64,000 nt of DNA from NCBI RefSeq assembly GCF_031326225.1, contig NZ_CP133720.1, forward strand, positions 4,340,001 to 4,404,000. Reading direction: 5' to 3'. Shown piece by piece: positions 8,886 through 17,718 of the stretch. The position numbers were made by a program, and so were the translations under genes. Source of the DNA: Undibacterium cyanobacteriorum (GTDB taxonomy: Bacteria; Pseudomonadota; Gammaproteobacteria; Burkholderiales; Burkholderiaceae_D). Every line of letters starts with the position of its first letter. Within the stretch, counting starts at the first letter, position 1. The notes below the pieces were generated by a model. That model ran no database searches. It worked only from the letters and a program-made list of their open reading frames with translations, and had not been told where the DNA came from.

Positions 8886-9932
8886 ATGACCACAGCACCA
8901 GCGCCATTCTTGGCAAAGAAATTGAAACGCAAACAATTCGCCTGCACCGGCGATGCGCATATCCAAGGTGATCTACAAATCACCCAACAAGTCATCGTCG
9001 GTGGTGACTTATTGGTTGATGGCCACCTCGAGGCCGAAGAAGTTTTTTGCTTAGGTAAGTTGACGGTCACTGGCGATATCCGCGTGCAATCGCTATACGT
9101 AGGGCAAGCCTTGGACTGCGCCGGCGATGTGGACGTGGAGCACATGCTGAAAACCGGCTGCAACGCGGAATGGATGGCGCGCTTGTTGGAATTGGATCAA
9201 GCAAGACCAGCCAAAGACGGCAGCAGCTTTATCGATAAATTGGTTCACCCCAGCATCCTCAAGCGCGACGCTCATCACGAGTCCTTTGGTGGCTATGGCG
9301 ACGTTCAAGTACTCGGCTATTTGGCGTGTGATGCCCTTGATTGCCATGGTAGCGTACAGCTCGACGATGTGCTCGATGTGGGCGAAATCCAATACGTTGG
9401 CGGACATTTGAGCGCGATCGCGATTGCTGCTGATGGGGACATCAATGTCAAAGGGGAATTGTTCTCTGAAACCGACATCGCCGTGCATGGCGGCATCTAT
9501 GCGGGTGAAGTGATTTGCCAGGGCAATTTGCAAGCGGATTCGATTCATACCAATGGCGACATCAGCGCTTGGGGCACGATTCGCGCCGCCGGCCAGATCA
9601 CTAGTCTCAATGGTGAAATTCACAGTGGTCGCTGGATCGCCAGTAAGACCACGATCTACGCGGCCAAGTACATCAAGGCAGGCGAGGCGATCGTCGCTGA
9701 GAAAGGCATTACTTGCGGCAGCGACTACGGCATTCTCGCGGCCACCACCATCAAACGTTCTTTGTGGGAAGAACGTGGTTATGTGTCGGCGCCCACCAAG
9801 CCGAAGTATCTGTTGTCGGGCAAATTTGTCGAAGGCAAAAAACTGAAGCATATCGACAGCATGGAAAAGAAACGCGATTGGGAATTGGATTGGGAAGTCC
9901 CACGCCGCTTGGCCCATGAGATGATTAATTAA
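8886..9932 (+). CDS. Bactofilin-like / polymer-forming cytoskeletal-type beta-solenoid protein
   Basis: The protein has 348 residues and no signal peptide or membrane segment. Repeating short strands separated by Gly/Asp turns (GDAHIQGDL, VIVGGDLLVDGHLEAEE, GKLTVTGDI, GDINVKGELFSETDIAVHGGI) run from about residue 20 to 85 and again from 140 to 290. This is the pattern of a right-handed beta-solenoid as in bactofilins. A non-repeat insert of about 55 residues separates the two blocks, and a charged helical tail ends the protein. At about three times usual bactofilin length with two solenoids, it is unusual. A scaffold role is inferred from fold only. Confidence 0.7.
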   Translation: MTTAPAPFLAKKLKRKQFACTGDAHIQGDLQITQQVIVGGDLLVDGHLEAEEVFCLGKLTVTGDIRVQSLYVGQALDCAGDVDVEHMLKTGCNAEWMARLLELDQARPAKDGSSFIDKLVHPSILKRDAHHESFGGYGDVQVLGYLACDALDCHGSVQLDDVLDVGEIQYVGGHLSAIAIAADGDINVKGELFSETDIAVHGGIYAGEVICQGNLQADSIHTNGDISAWGTIRAAGQITSLNGEIHSGRWIASKTTIYAAKYIKAGEAIVAEKGITCGSDYGILAATTIKRSLWEERGYVSAPTKPKYLLSGKFVEGKKLKHIDSMEKKRDWELDWEVPRRLAHEMIN

Positions 9933-10000
9933 GCCCCTGCATCAACACACGAGCTCATCAAACACATTAAGCACATTAAGCACATTGGGCTCAGTCCGCA

Positions 10001-10022
10001 GCCGCTGCCACTCGGCAGCGGC
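10001..10022. repeat. Perfect GC-rich hairpin without T-run
   Basis: GCCGCTGCC (10001-10009) and GGCAGCGGC (10014-10022) form a 9-bp stem with a four-base loop. No T-run follows, so it is either a weak terminator for the bactofilin-like gene or a REP-like palindrome. A short direct repeat, CACATTAAG, lies just upstream at about 9963-9985. Confidence 0.55.
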
Positions 10023-10253
10023 AACTAACCTCATTGGGACCTCGTCCGCCTCAAGTTCCCTTCCCACTCCTGAATTTCCGTAGGTAAAAAGTCAGCGAGA
10101 CAAAACAAAATAACGTGCCTTTTTCCCCACGCTTTATTTCCATTGAATACCACTTAGAGTAAACATTCTAATTTTCCCTCGGAACGCCTTTTCCCTCTGC
10201 GCACCAGAGGTAGACCAGTATTTTTTCTCAATGAAATCGATTGATGTCAAAAA

Positions 10254-10292
10254 GACATTTCAGTCTGTAATTGAAATGTCACATAGCTATGT
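10254..10292. promoter_or_regulatory. Adjacent perfect inverted repeat and palindrome in a long leader
   Basis: GACATTTCA (10254-10262) and TGAAATGTC (10272-10280) are a perfect 9-bp inverted repeat. It is followed directly by the 12-bp palindrome ACATAGCTATGT (10281-10292). This pair sits in the 582-base gene-free stretch 9933-10514 and looks like an operator. No regulator is assigned. Confidence 0.5.
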
Positions 10293-10397
10293 CAGGCTTA
10301 CGTTGTTTGCAAAACAAACATGACAAAAAGAGTTGTAATTCGGAATAAATACATTCCAAAAGAATGACTCACAAAAATTTATTTAATAACAAGAAGA

Positions 10398-10449
10398 GAA
10401 GACCGTCATTACTCAGGTTGACACAATTTTCCTGAGACAGTCGGCCTTC
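10398..10449 (+). promoter_or_regulatory. Imperfect hairpin in the leader of the PHP/CehA-type gene
   Basis: GAAGACCG (10398) and CTCAGG (10412-10417) pair with CCTGAG (10431-10436) and CGGCCTTC (10442-10449). The loop holds TTGACA. It may be a leader RNA fold or an overlapping promoter/operator, 65 bases before the ATG. There is no T-run. Confidence 0.4.
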
Positions 10450-10514
10450 ATTTCGCAAAACCATGTTTTGTCTTGGTCACACTGCCAAAGACCGAGCATG
10501 AGGGAGAGGAAACA

Positions 10515-13343
10515 ATGTCTTATCTGAAGAATATCCGGCGTCAGCCCGGAGCTTGGCGCTTGTCCGCCATTTGTTTAGCCACAGTCAGTACGCTGGGTAT
10601 GAGCAGCCTCAGCAATCTGAGTTTCGCGGGCGTGGTCGACCATCACGAGTTTGAAGCGAGTGTGCATGTACCTTACCGCGCCCCGGCCACGGCACGTGTT
10701 GGCGATGAGTCCCGCACCTTCACCTTGGACTTTAGCTTCCCACTCAACAAGGCCGAGCAAACGGTCGCATGGAAGCTCGATTTAGTCGCACCAAGTGGCC
10801 GCGTCGTCCAGACTTGGAACGGTACCGAAAAACTCTTGAGCCGCGCTGTGATCAAGCAGGTCTACTGGGCTGGGCGCAATTCTGCGAACGCTATGCCAGA
10901 CGGCATTTACCAACTGCGTTTGACGGCTGCAGCTGTTGATACACGTGAAGTGATTAACCCGAACCGCCGTTCGGTCAACCAAGTCGTCAATGAAATTCTC
11001 TTACAGAATCGCGCCGAAATCATTGAACAGAGTTGGCCTATGCAAGTGGGCAGCACCAACCAAGTGGCAATGCCCGCATTTGCAGGACTCAAAACTGCCA
11101 AAAATAACCGAACCATGAGCGCACCACCAGCGCTTGCAGCGTCATCCAGCACCAGCAAAACCGCCATGGCACCTGCGGTACCAGCGACTAGCAGCTTGCC
11201 TTACACGGTGTACTACGGCAATCTGCACAGCCAAACTAACCACAGTGATGGCGGCGGTAATCTCAGCGCCTGTACTGGAGCACAAAACCCACAGTCAGCT
11301 GCATACGGTCCAAGCGACGCTTACCAATACGCGATGAACAAAGGTCTGGATTTCTTGATGACCTCGGAACACAACCATATGTACGATGGTTCCGATGCCA
11401 CGAACACCAGCGCCAACCCAACTACCGCAAAAAATCTCTACCAATCTGGCCTCAGCGCCGCGACCAGTTTTAACGCAAGTAATCCGAATTTCTTAGCGAT
11501 TTATGGCTTGGAATGGGGCGTCATCAACAATGGCGGCCACTTGAATATTTTCAACTCCAATGAACTCTTGGGCTGGGAATACAACGCCAGCAATCAACTG
11601 ATTGCCGATACTTTGACGGTGAAAAATGACTATGCAGCGCTGTACACATTAATGCGTCAACGTGGTTGGATTGGACAATTCAACCACCCATCAAGCAGCG
11701 GTCAGTTCCTCGTCAACGGTGTGCCATTAGCTTATACAGCCGATGGAGATCAAGCCATGGTGGCTTGTGAAATCCTGAATACTTCAGCATTCTCGACCAA
11801 CACCACCGAATCAGAAACTGGTCGCTCGACTTACGAATCCGCCTGCAACAAAGCGCTCGAAGCGGGGTTCCATATTGCCTTTACAACCAACCAAGATAAC
11901 CACTGTGCCAACTGGGGTGCTTCGTACACCAACCGCAATGGTGTGTTGATTCCAAGTGGACTGCCACTCACGAATGCCAACTTCATTGCAGCACTTAGAG
12001 CGCGCCGTGTATTTGCAACGATGGATAAAAATTCGCAGTTGGTTCTGACTGCAAATGGTCACATCATGGGTGAACGTTTCAGCAACTCAGGCAGCCTGAC
12101 TTTGACTACGAATTTTGCGAACAGCGCCGGACGCACCGCTAGTACGGTACAGATCTTTGAAGGTGTGCCTGGTCGCAATGGCACGGTCACGCAACTCAGC
12201 AATACCGCGATCACGACCATTACACCGAGCGCAGGCGAACACTTCTATTACGCCAAGGTGACCCAAGACGACGGTAACATTTTGTGGTCAGCGCCAATTT
12301 GGGTGAGTCAAGGTACTGCGAGCAGTGATACGACAACACCGACCGTCAGCGCCAGCGAAACAGGCACTAGTGGCACGATCACTTTGAACGCCACGGCAAG
12401 TGACAATGTCGGTGTCAGCAAAGTTGAATTCTATGTCGATAGCGTTCTTAAAGGCACTGCCACTGCGGCACCGTACTCGCTCAGTCTCAACTCCACCACA
12501 CTGAGCAATGGTACACATACCTACGTCGCCAAGGCCTACGATGCCGCGGGCAATATTGGTAGTTCAAGCGCAGTCAGTTTTAGCATCAACAACCCTGTGC
12601 CCGACACCACTGCACCAAGCGTCACGGCGAGCGAATCTGGCACGAGCGGCACGATCAGTTTTAGCGCCACCGCGAGCGACAATGTGGGCGTATCCAAGGT
12701 CGAGTTTTATGTCGACGCCACGCTCAAAGCCACAGTGACTGCGGCGCCGTACACCACTAGTTTGAATTCCACCACATTGACCAATGGTAGTCATAGCTTG
12801 GTCGCCAAAGCCTATGACGCCGCAGGCAATGTCGGCACTTCTAGCACTGTCACCTTCAGTGTCAACAACACGGTATCGAAACAATTGATCGTGAATGGTG
12901 GCTTTGAAAGTGGTGCGAGCTCTTGGACGGCAACCGCCGGTGTCATCAGCAATGACACAACTCAAGCTGCACGTGCTGGTACCTATAAAGCTTGGTTGAA
13001 CGGTTATGGTGCATCGCATGTTGATAGCATCTATCAAACCATTAGCATTCCAAGCACCAGTACTTCGACCACTTTGAGTTTTTGGTTAAAAGTCGTATCG
13101 AATGAAACCACCACGACGCAAGCCTACGATACGCTGCAAGTGCAGATTCGGAATAGCAGCGGCACCGTCTTATCGACGCTCGCGACTTACTCGAACCTGA
13201 ACAAAGGCACCACTTATGTCAATAAGTCGTTTGACATTAGTTCTTACAAAGGCCAAACGATACGGATCTACTTCCTCGGTACCGAAGGTTCAGTAACCGC
13301 GACTTCGTTCTTGATCGATGATGTGAGTGTAGTCACCCAATAA
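10515..13343 (+). CDS. Exported PHP/CehA-McbA-type metallohydrolase with Ig-like and C-terminal binding modules
   Basis: The start is the ATG at 10515 after GGAGAGGA; earlier in-frame codons lack a ribosome site. The protein has about 942 residues with a long N-terminal signal (cleavage near LSFAG). Residues about 30-190 form a beta-rich domain. From about 230 there is a PHP-type phosphoesterase domain: GNLHSQTNHSDGG, then FLMTSEHNHM, IYGLEWG, FNHPSS and TNQDNH, a set of His/Asp/Glu residues fitting a metal centre. Two near-identical Ig-like repeats of about 85 residues follow (about 610-795). A C-terminal sandwich begins NGGFESGASSW, as in carbohydrate-binding modules. It is probably a secreted phosphoesterase; the substrate is unknown. 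Confidence 0.8.
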   Translation: MSYLKNIRRQPGAWRLSAICLATVSTLGMSSLSNLSFAGVVDHHEFEASVHVPYRAPATARVGDESRTFTLDFSFPLNKAEQTVAWKLDLVAPSGRVVQTWNGTEKLLSRAVIKQVYWAGRNSANAMPDGIYQLRLTAAAVDTREVINPNRRSVNQVVNEILLQNRAEIIEQSWPMQVGSTNQVAMPAFAGLKTAKNNRTMSAPPALAASSSTSKTAMAPAVPATSSLPYTVYYGNLHSQTNHSDGGGNLSACTGAQNPQSAAYGPSDAYQYAMNKGLDFLMTSEHNHMYDGSDATNTSANPTTAKNLYQSGLSAATSFNASNPNFLAIYGLEWGVINNGGHLNIFNSNELLGWEYNASNQLIADTLTVKNDYAALYTLMRQRGWIGQFNHPSSSGQFLVNGVPLAYTADGDQAMVACEILNTSAFSTNTTESETGRSTYESACNKALEAGFHIAFTTNQDNHCANWGASYTNRNGVLIPSGLPLTNANFIAALRARRVFATMDKNSQLVLTANGHIMGERFSNSGSLTLTTNFANSAGRTASTVQIFEGVPGRNGTVTQLSNTAITTITPSAGEHFYYAKVTQDDGNILWSAPIWVSQGTASSDTTTPTVSASETGTSGTITLNATASDNVGVSKVEFYVDSVLKGTATAAPYSLSLNSTTLSNGTHTYVAKAYDAAGNIGSSSAVSFSINNPVPDTTAPSVTASESGTSGTISFSATASDNVGVSKVEFYVDATLKATVTAAPYTTSLNSTTLTNGSHSLVAKAYDAAGNVGTSSTVTFSVNNTVSKQLIVNGGFESGASSWTATAGVISNDTTQAARAGTYKAWLNGYGASHVDSIYQTISIPSTSTSTTLSFWLKVVSNETTTTQAYDTLQVQIRNSSGTVLSTLATYSNLNKGTTYVNKSFDISSYKGQTIRIYFLGTEGSVTATSFLIDDVSVVTQ

Positions 13344-13374
13344 GTTTAGAAAACGCGCTCTCGCGTTCTTTCAC

Positions 13375-13411
13375 AACGCATCGCTGTGCCTGTGCAGCGA
13401 TGCGTTTTTTT
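13375..13411 (+). terminator. Strong rho-independent terminator
   Basis: AACGCATCGCTG (13375-13386) pairs perfectly with CAGCGATGCGTT (13395-13406) and ends in a run of T, about 30 bases after the PHP/CehA-type stop codon. Confidence 0.9.
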
Positions 13412-13436
13412 ATGGCTTTTGCGCACAACGGGTCCC

Positions 13437-14735
13437 TTATACCTTCGCTTGATCTGCATGACGCAAGCTATCACGCAGTAACATGATCTTGCTCTTACGA
13501 AAAGTCGGCGTCGGCGCACTGCGACGCTTCAGATCAAAACTACGGACAGGCTTACCAAAGCAACAGGCTGGCGGTGGTGTCACTTTATTCAATTCGAAAT
13601 TGTGGGCTAAGACCGCGAGGTTCAAACGATTGATGTCAAACCAATCTTGATTCAATAAAGTGTGTTGATAGTCGCGATAAATTGCTCGGTACAATGTCAG
13701 CGATTCTGCGAAACAACCAAACACACTATTCGGTGCCAGATTCAACATGCTCGATGAAAGTTTGCCGAGCACGAAGTGCAGCTCTGGCGAGTACGCGTTA
13801 CCGGCATCCTGACGCACAACAACGTGCTCGCAACGCTGGTAATCATCGATGTCGAGATTGGCAGGTTCTGCCACATCAACCACCAACAATTTCTTATCAG
13901 CGTGACGCAATATTTCCACACGTTCCGCCGTCAATTTTGCTTCCGTGCTGTGCGTGCAGGCAAACACTGCATCGACTTTTCCAACTTGCGTGATATCCGA
14001 ATGCAATTCAATCGGAAAGTTGGAGGCAAACTCTTTCAACAGATTGGGGTTGGTACCAAAACCGACCACCTCATAGCCTTGCGCCAATAAGAAACGTGTC
14101 ACTTCGGTGCCGAGAATGCCGTAAGGTCCAATCACTAACACGCGACGATTCTTACCCAATTTCGCCTTATGCAAAGCAGCGGCAATATCTTGGCACAGCA
14201 ATAAAGAGGTACCGTTGTCACCGATCGTAAATAGAATGTGCGGAAACATCGCCTTCAACTCAGCACCGTCACGACCGAACAAGCGTTTAGTCGAGGCCGC
14301 CAACAAAACGACTTTGGCACCACGTTGATCGGCCCATTTCACGGCATTGATGAACTGTTGTTTCGCCAATTGACGGCCCGACTTCGTCATCAATTCTGCG
14401 GCCGTCACATAGATGCCACGTACGCGTCCCGCCACACCATTCAAGTAGATGCGTGCACCAGACGAGTGACCATCACGCGGCTTCAAATTGCCCCAGAACA
14501 AATGCTTCTCTTGCTCATCACGGACATTCGTAATAATCGCCACATCGATACTAGGGCGACCTGTTAAAAAACGCCAATGGGCGCGCCAATCGCAAATCGC
14601 CAAAGTCCAACGCCAAAGGGTCACCAAAATCGCTGCCAACATGTCACTCTCCTCTACTTCATCCTGATCTATGGGCTCAAAGCTAGTTTGTCCGGTAGAC
14701 CTGTCTTCATTACTGTTTGTCATCACGAACACCAT
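13437..14735 (-). CDS. NAD(P)-binding Rossmann-fold protein (acyl-ACP-reductase/shikimate-dehydrogenase-like)
   Basis: I place the start at the ATG at 14735, with GGAG eleven bases upstream. The frame is open back to a GTG at 14801, and an ATG at 14723 is also possible. The protein has about 432 residues. After an acidic N-terminus, residues about 60-170 hold a substrate-side domain (GNLKPRDGHSSGARIYLNG). A dinucleotide fold follows: VLVIGPYGILGTEVTRFLLAQGYEVVGFG, then VDAVFACTHS and LLVVDVAEPANL. The VIGPYGILG loop and the later LVVDVAEP strand recall shikimate dehydrogenase and cyanobacterial acyl-ACP reductase. I cannot assign the substrate. The C-terminus is basic. It is convergent with the PHP/CehA-type gene. 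Confidence 0.62.
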   Translation of the reverse strand: MVFVMTNSNEDRSTGQTSFEPIDQDEVEESDMLAAILVTLWRWTLAICDWRAHWRFLTGRPSIDVAIITNVRDEQEKHLFWGNLKPRDGHSSGARIYLNGVAGRVRGIYVTAAELMTKSGRQLAKQQFINAVKWADQRGAKVVLLAASTKRLFGRDGAELKAMFPHILFTIGDNGTSLLLCQDIAAALHKAKLGKNRRVLVIGPYGILGTEVTRFLLAQGYEVVGFGTNPNLLKEFASNFPIELHSDITQVGKVDAVFACTHSTEAKLTAERVEILRHADKKLLVVDVAEPANLDIDDYQRCEHVVVRQDAGNAYSPELHFVLGKLSSSMLNLAPNSVFGCFAESLTLYRAIYRDYQHTLLNQDWFDINRLNLAVLAHNFELNKVTPPPACCFGKPVRSFDLKRRSAPTPTFRKSKIMLLRDSLRHADQAKV

Positions 14736-14855
14736 TGCCGTGACGGCTCCGATAACAAGAAGTGTAGAGATGCGAGGAAACAAAACACATACGGAAAACA
14801 CCGTATTCGTGTTTTAAAAAGGTGAAAACGATGATTTTTTGAATAACTGAAATGT

Positions 14856-16754
14856 CTACAGAGGCAGCGACGACGCTCGCTTGATGAGCGGCACGCTTAA
14901 AGAGAAGACCGAGCCTTTGCCAGGCTCAGAAGAAACCGCCAATTGATAGCCACATTGACGGCAGAGACTATTCACAATGTACAAACCAAGGCCAAAACCA
15001 TGTGCAGCTTGTTCCGCTTGTGGCCCCCGCTCGAAAGCGCTGGACAGCTTGGCCAACTGCACAGGATCCATGCCAGGGCCGGTATCCCACACTTGGAACA
15101 CCGCCGCTTCAGACTTGCGCCGAACACCGACCACCACGCGACCTTTCGCGGTGTAACGTAAGGCATTAGAAACCAAGTTGCTCAGAATGCGGTACAACAG
15201 CAGACTCGATCCGGCAATCTTCAATTGACTATCGTGCACGTTCAGACGCAAACTCTTTTGCTGTGCGGTCGCCTCAAATTCTCGCGTCAATTGTTGCAGC
15301 ATCTGGTGCACATCAATTTCTTCTTCTGCCGTGACGTGCTCTTCACGTGCTCGTGCAATCATATCGCGCAACATTGCTTGGGCATACGTGAGGGTTTGTT
15401 CAAGATGTTCTGCGACCGCACGATTTTCCACTTTCTGCCCCAAAGCTGCCGCCGCAAAACGCAGCGATGCTAAAGGTTGTGCGATGTCATGACTCGCAGA
15501 GGCCAATTGTAGTTGCTGTTGCTTGGCTTTCTCGAGCGCCTCGAGCTTGGCTTGTTCAGCTTGTAGTAATTGCTCAGTCTCAGCCAGACGACGTACCCGT
15601 TGTTCCGCTTGTCGTTCGTTAAATAGGCGAATTTGATTCCACACCGCAGCGGCAAAAAATATCGCCTCGCCCATGTAACCAATCTTGGGATAATCCAAGG
15701 CACTGATAAACGGAAAAGGATTCGCAAACGTAATGCTAATGCCGAGCATGAACACCACGAAGAAGACTTCCACGCTGGTACCAATCAAGTAAAAGCGCGC
15801 CGCAGGCACCTTCAGCTGCACACCACGCACCGCCGCCACAAGCACCAAGATGGAATACGAAAACGCCACGGGCAACGCCAAATCATCGATACCAAAAAGA
15901 GCATGCAGAATCATGACCAAGAAGATCAACCAAAAAGCACCGATATGCCAGAAATAAAGTTTCACCATACGACCGCGCATTTGCAAGAAACCAATCGCAA
16001 AAGCGACGTGCCATAAGGCCACGATTAAGGCCAAAATACCTGGCATCCGCATATTCATTTGGGGACTTTCGGTCCATAGAAATTGGAAACCATAACCCTC
16101 GACCTGCGCCAGAAAGGCGAGATTAGCAAGCACTAAGCCTGCATAAATCTGATAGCTAGAATGATGAATCGAACGAAACACCAAGACCACCAAAGGCACC
16201 ACCACCATCATCAGCCCAAACAGAATGCCATTGATCAGATTATTCATCGCATCGAAATGCCCGAAATTACGCTCAGCATACAAATGCATCTGTAAGGGGG
16301 TTTTGCCATGCGTTTGATAATGGATGTAAATCTCGCGTGCTTGGGCTGAGGCGGCTAATTGGAGTAACAACTTACGATGCAAGACGGGACGCTCAGCGAA
16401 GGTGGATTGCGGTTGGAGCTGCATCAAGGTGCTCCAGCCTGAGTTTGGCGTGTCGCTTGCAGTCGAGGTTCGAGCGAATACTTCGATCCAAAACGCATCA
16501 GGGATACCAAGATCAAGGATGGCATCGTGTGACAGTGACGGCAAACTAAGTTTGACCCATTGCCCACGCTGGCGCTCTTGTAGTACTGGGAGATGCGGCG
16601 GCACAGCCTCAGCCTCGATCGCTGCGCTACAGTCTTGCAAAGCGACTTTATGAAAATCTGAATCTATTTTGCAAACTTTTTCTGGAGCAGCCTGCGCGAC
16701 CATCGTCAGCCAAGAGAAACACCAGATCGCACATAACAACAGCAGGCGTTGCAT
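14856..16754 (-). CDS. Sensor histidine kinase with 7TM-DISM-type sensor
   Basis: The ATG at 16754 gives a clean signal peptide (MQRLLLLCAIW, cleaved after AQA); the frame is open 120 bases further up without a better site. The protein has about 632 residues. An N-terminal periplasmic sandwich domain (about 30-180) precedes seven predicted membrane segments (about 190-390), the 7TMR-DISM layout. A coiled coil leads to the phospho-acceptor box SHDIAQPLASLRF (His near 422). The ATPase has N (ILSNLVSNALRYTAKG), G1 (DTGPGMD) and G2 (GFGLGLYIV) boxes. It is divergent from the NarL-type regulator at 17018, its probable partner. The ligand may be a carbohydrate or other small molecule. Confidence 0.87.
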   Translation of the reverse strand: MQRLLLLCAIWCFSWLTMVAQAAPEKVCKIDSDFHKVALQDCSAAIEAEAVPPHLPVLQERQRGQWVKLSLPSLSHDAILDLGIPDAFWIEVFARTSTASDTPNSGWSTLMQLQPQSTFAERPVLHRKLLLQLAASAQAREIYIHYQTHGKTPLQMHLYAERNFGHFDAMNNLINGILFGLMMVVVPLVVLVFRSIHHSSYQIYAGLVLANLAFLAQVEGYGFQFLWTESPQMNMRMPGILALIVALWHVAFAIGFLQMRGRMVKLYFWHIGAFWLIFLVMILHALFGIDDLALPVAFSYSILVLVAAVRGVQLKVPAARFYLIGTSVEVFFVVFMLGISITFANPFPFISALDYPKIGYMGEAIFFAAAVWNQIRLFNERQAEQRVRRLAETEQLLQAEQAKLEALEKAKQQQLQLASASHDIAQPLASLRFAAAALGQKVENRAVAEHLEQTLTYAQAMLRDMIARAREEHVTAEEEIDVHQMLQQLTREFEATAQQKSLRLNVHDSQLKIAGSSLLLYRILSNLVSNALRYTAKGRVVVGVRRKSEAAVFQVWDTGPGMDPVQLAKLSSAFERGPQAEQAAHGFGLGLYIVNSLCRQCGYQLAVSSEPGKGSVFSLSVPLIKRASSLPL

Positions 16755-17017
16755 ATCAATAATCGGTCTCAAGAAAAGTAGAAAAGCAAAAAATCTCAAC
16801 TTCGAAAGTAGTTCTGCAAAAACACCTATAATGCGAACACTGCAGATAGAAGCAATGATAGAGCTGTTGAGCAAGCTTACATAAACCGAAACGCTCTATT
16901 CTAGCACTGTGGTCGTGCATAGAACTTCGTCGTGTCCAAGCTCTTTTGCGACCACAACACTGAGCGACAACAAACACCAAAAGCCAGAGCTGACTATTCA
17001 CATTCAACCACGCTGTT

Positions 17018-17641
17018 ATGTCTACTAAGTCCATCCGTATTTTGCTGGTTGATGACCACGCTTTATTCCGTCAAGGTCTCAAATTCTTGCTCCATAGCCA
17101 GCCTCGCTATCAGGTCCTTGCCGAGCTCGGCAGTCTCGATCAAGTCTTACCGTGCTTGCAGGAACAAAGTTTTGATTTGATGATCCTCGATTACCATATG
17201 CCCGGTGGCGAATCGAGCGCGATGTTGGCCTATTGCAAACAGCGTTACCCCGACATGAAAGTGCTCGCTTTGACAGGCGCCAATTCGGGCATCGTGTTCA
17301 AGCAAATGCGCGACGCCAAAGCCGATGCGGTCATGCAAAAAGAAGCCTCTCCCGATGAACTCTTACTGTGCTTGCAGCAGATTCTCCAAGAACATTCGTC
17401 GCAGACGATTTTGAGTGCTGCAGTACAGGAACAGATTGACGCCAGCGAAACCGATCTGACACCACGCGAACTACAAATCCTCGCGCTGATCTATCAGGGA
17501 CATCCCACTACCGAGATCGCTGAGCAATTGAGCCTATCCGCGAAAACCGTCGATAAGCATCGCGAAAACCTCATGCGCAAGCTCAATGTGAACAATGTGG
17601 TGCAACTGATTCACCGCGTTCAAGAACTCAAACTATTATGA
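17018..17641 (+). CDS. NarL/LuxR-family response regulator
   Basis: The protein has 207 residues. The receiver domain (about 7-125) has the acidic pair VDDH, the phospho-acceptor aspartate in LMILDYHMPGG, and a Thr in LALTGA. The expected lysine appears in VMQKEASPDE. The C-terminal LuxR-type helix-turn-helix is LTPRELQILALIYQG, TTEIAEQLSLSAKTVDKHREN and MRKLNVNN (about 145-200). It lies 263 bases from the divergent 7TM kinase at 14856-16754, which is its likely cognate sensor. Targets may include the downstream TonB receptor and binding-protein genes, but that is inference from position only. Confidence 0.9.
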   Translation: MSTKSIRILLVDDHALFRQGLKFLLHSQPRYQVLAELGSLDQVLPCLQEQSFDLMILDYHMPGGESSAMLAYCKQRYPDMKVLALTGANSGIVFKQMRDAKADAVMQKEASPDELLLCLQQILQEHSSQTILSAAVQEQIDASETDLTPRELQILALIYQGHPTTEIAEQLSLSAKTVDKHRENLMRKLNVNNVVQLIHRVQELKLL

Positions 17642-17718
17642 TTTAAAAAGTGCGGGCGTGATGCATTGGTGGGAGTCAGGTCAGCGCAAATCTATTTTAG
17701 ACCTACCACTAAGTGCGC

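Noticed and set aside
9093..9917. 274-codon minus-strand frame opposite the bactofilin-like gene
   Set aside because: It lies wholly within the plus-strand gene with clear solenoid repeats; it lacks its own ribosome site and is a shadow.
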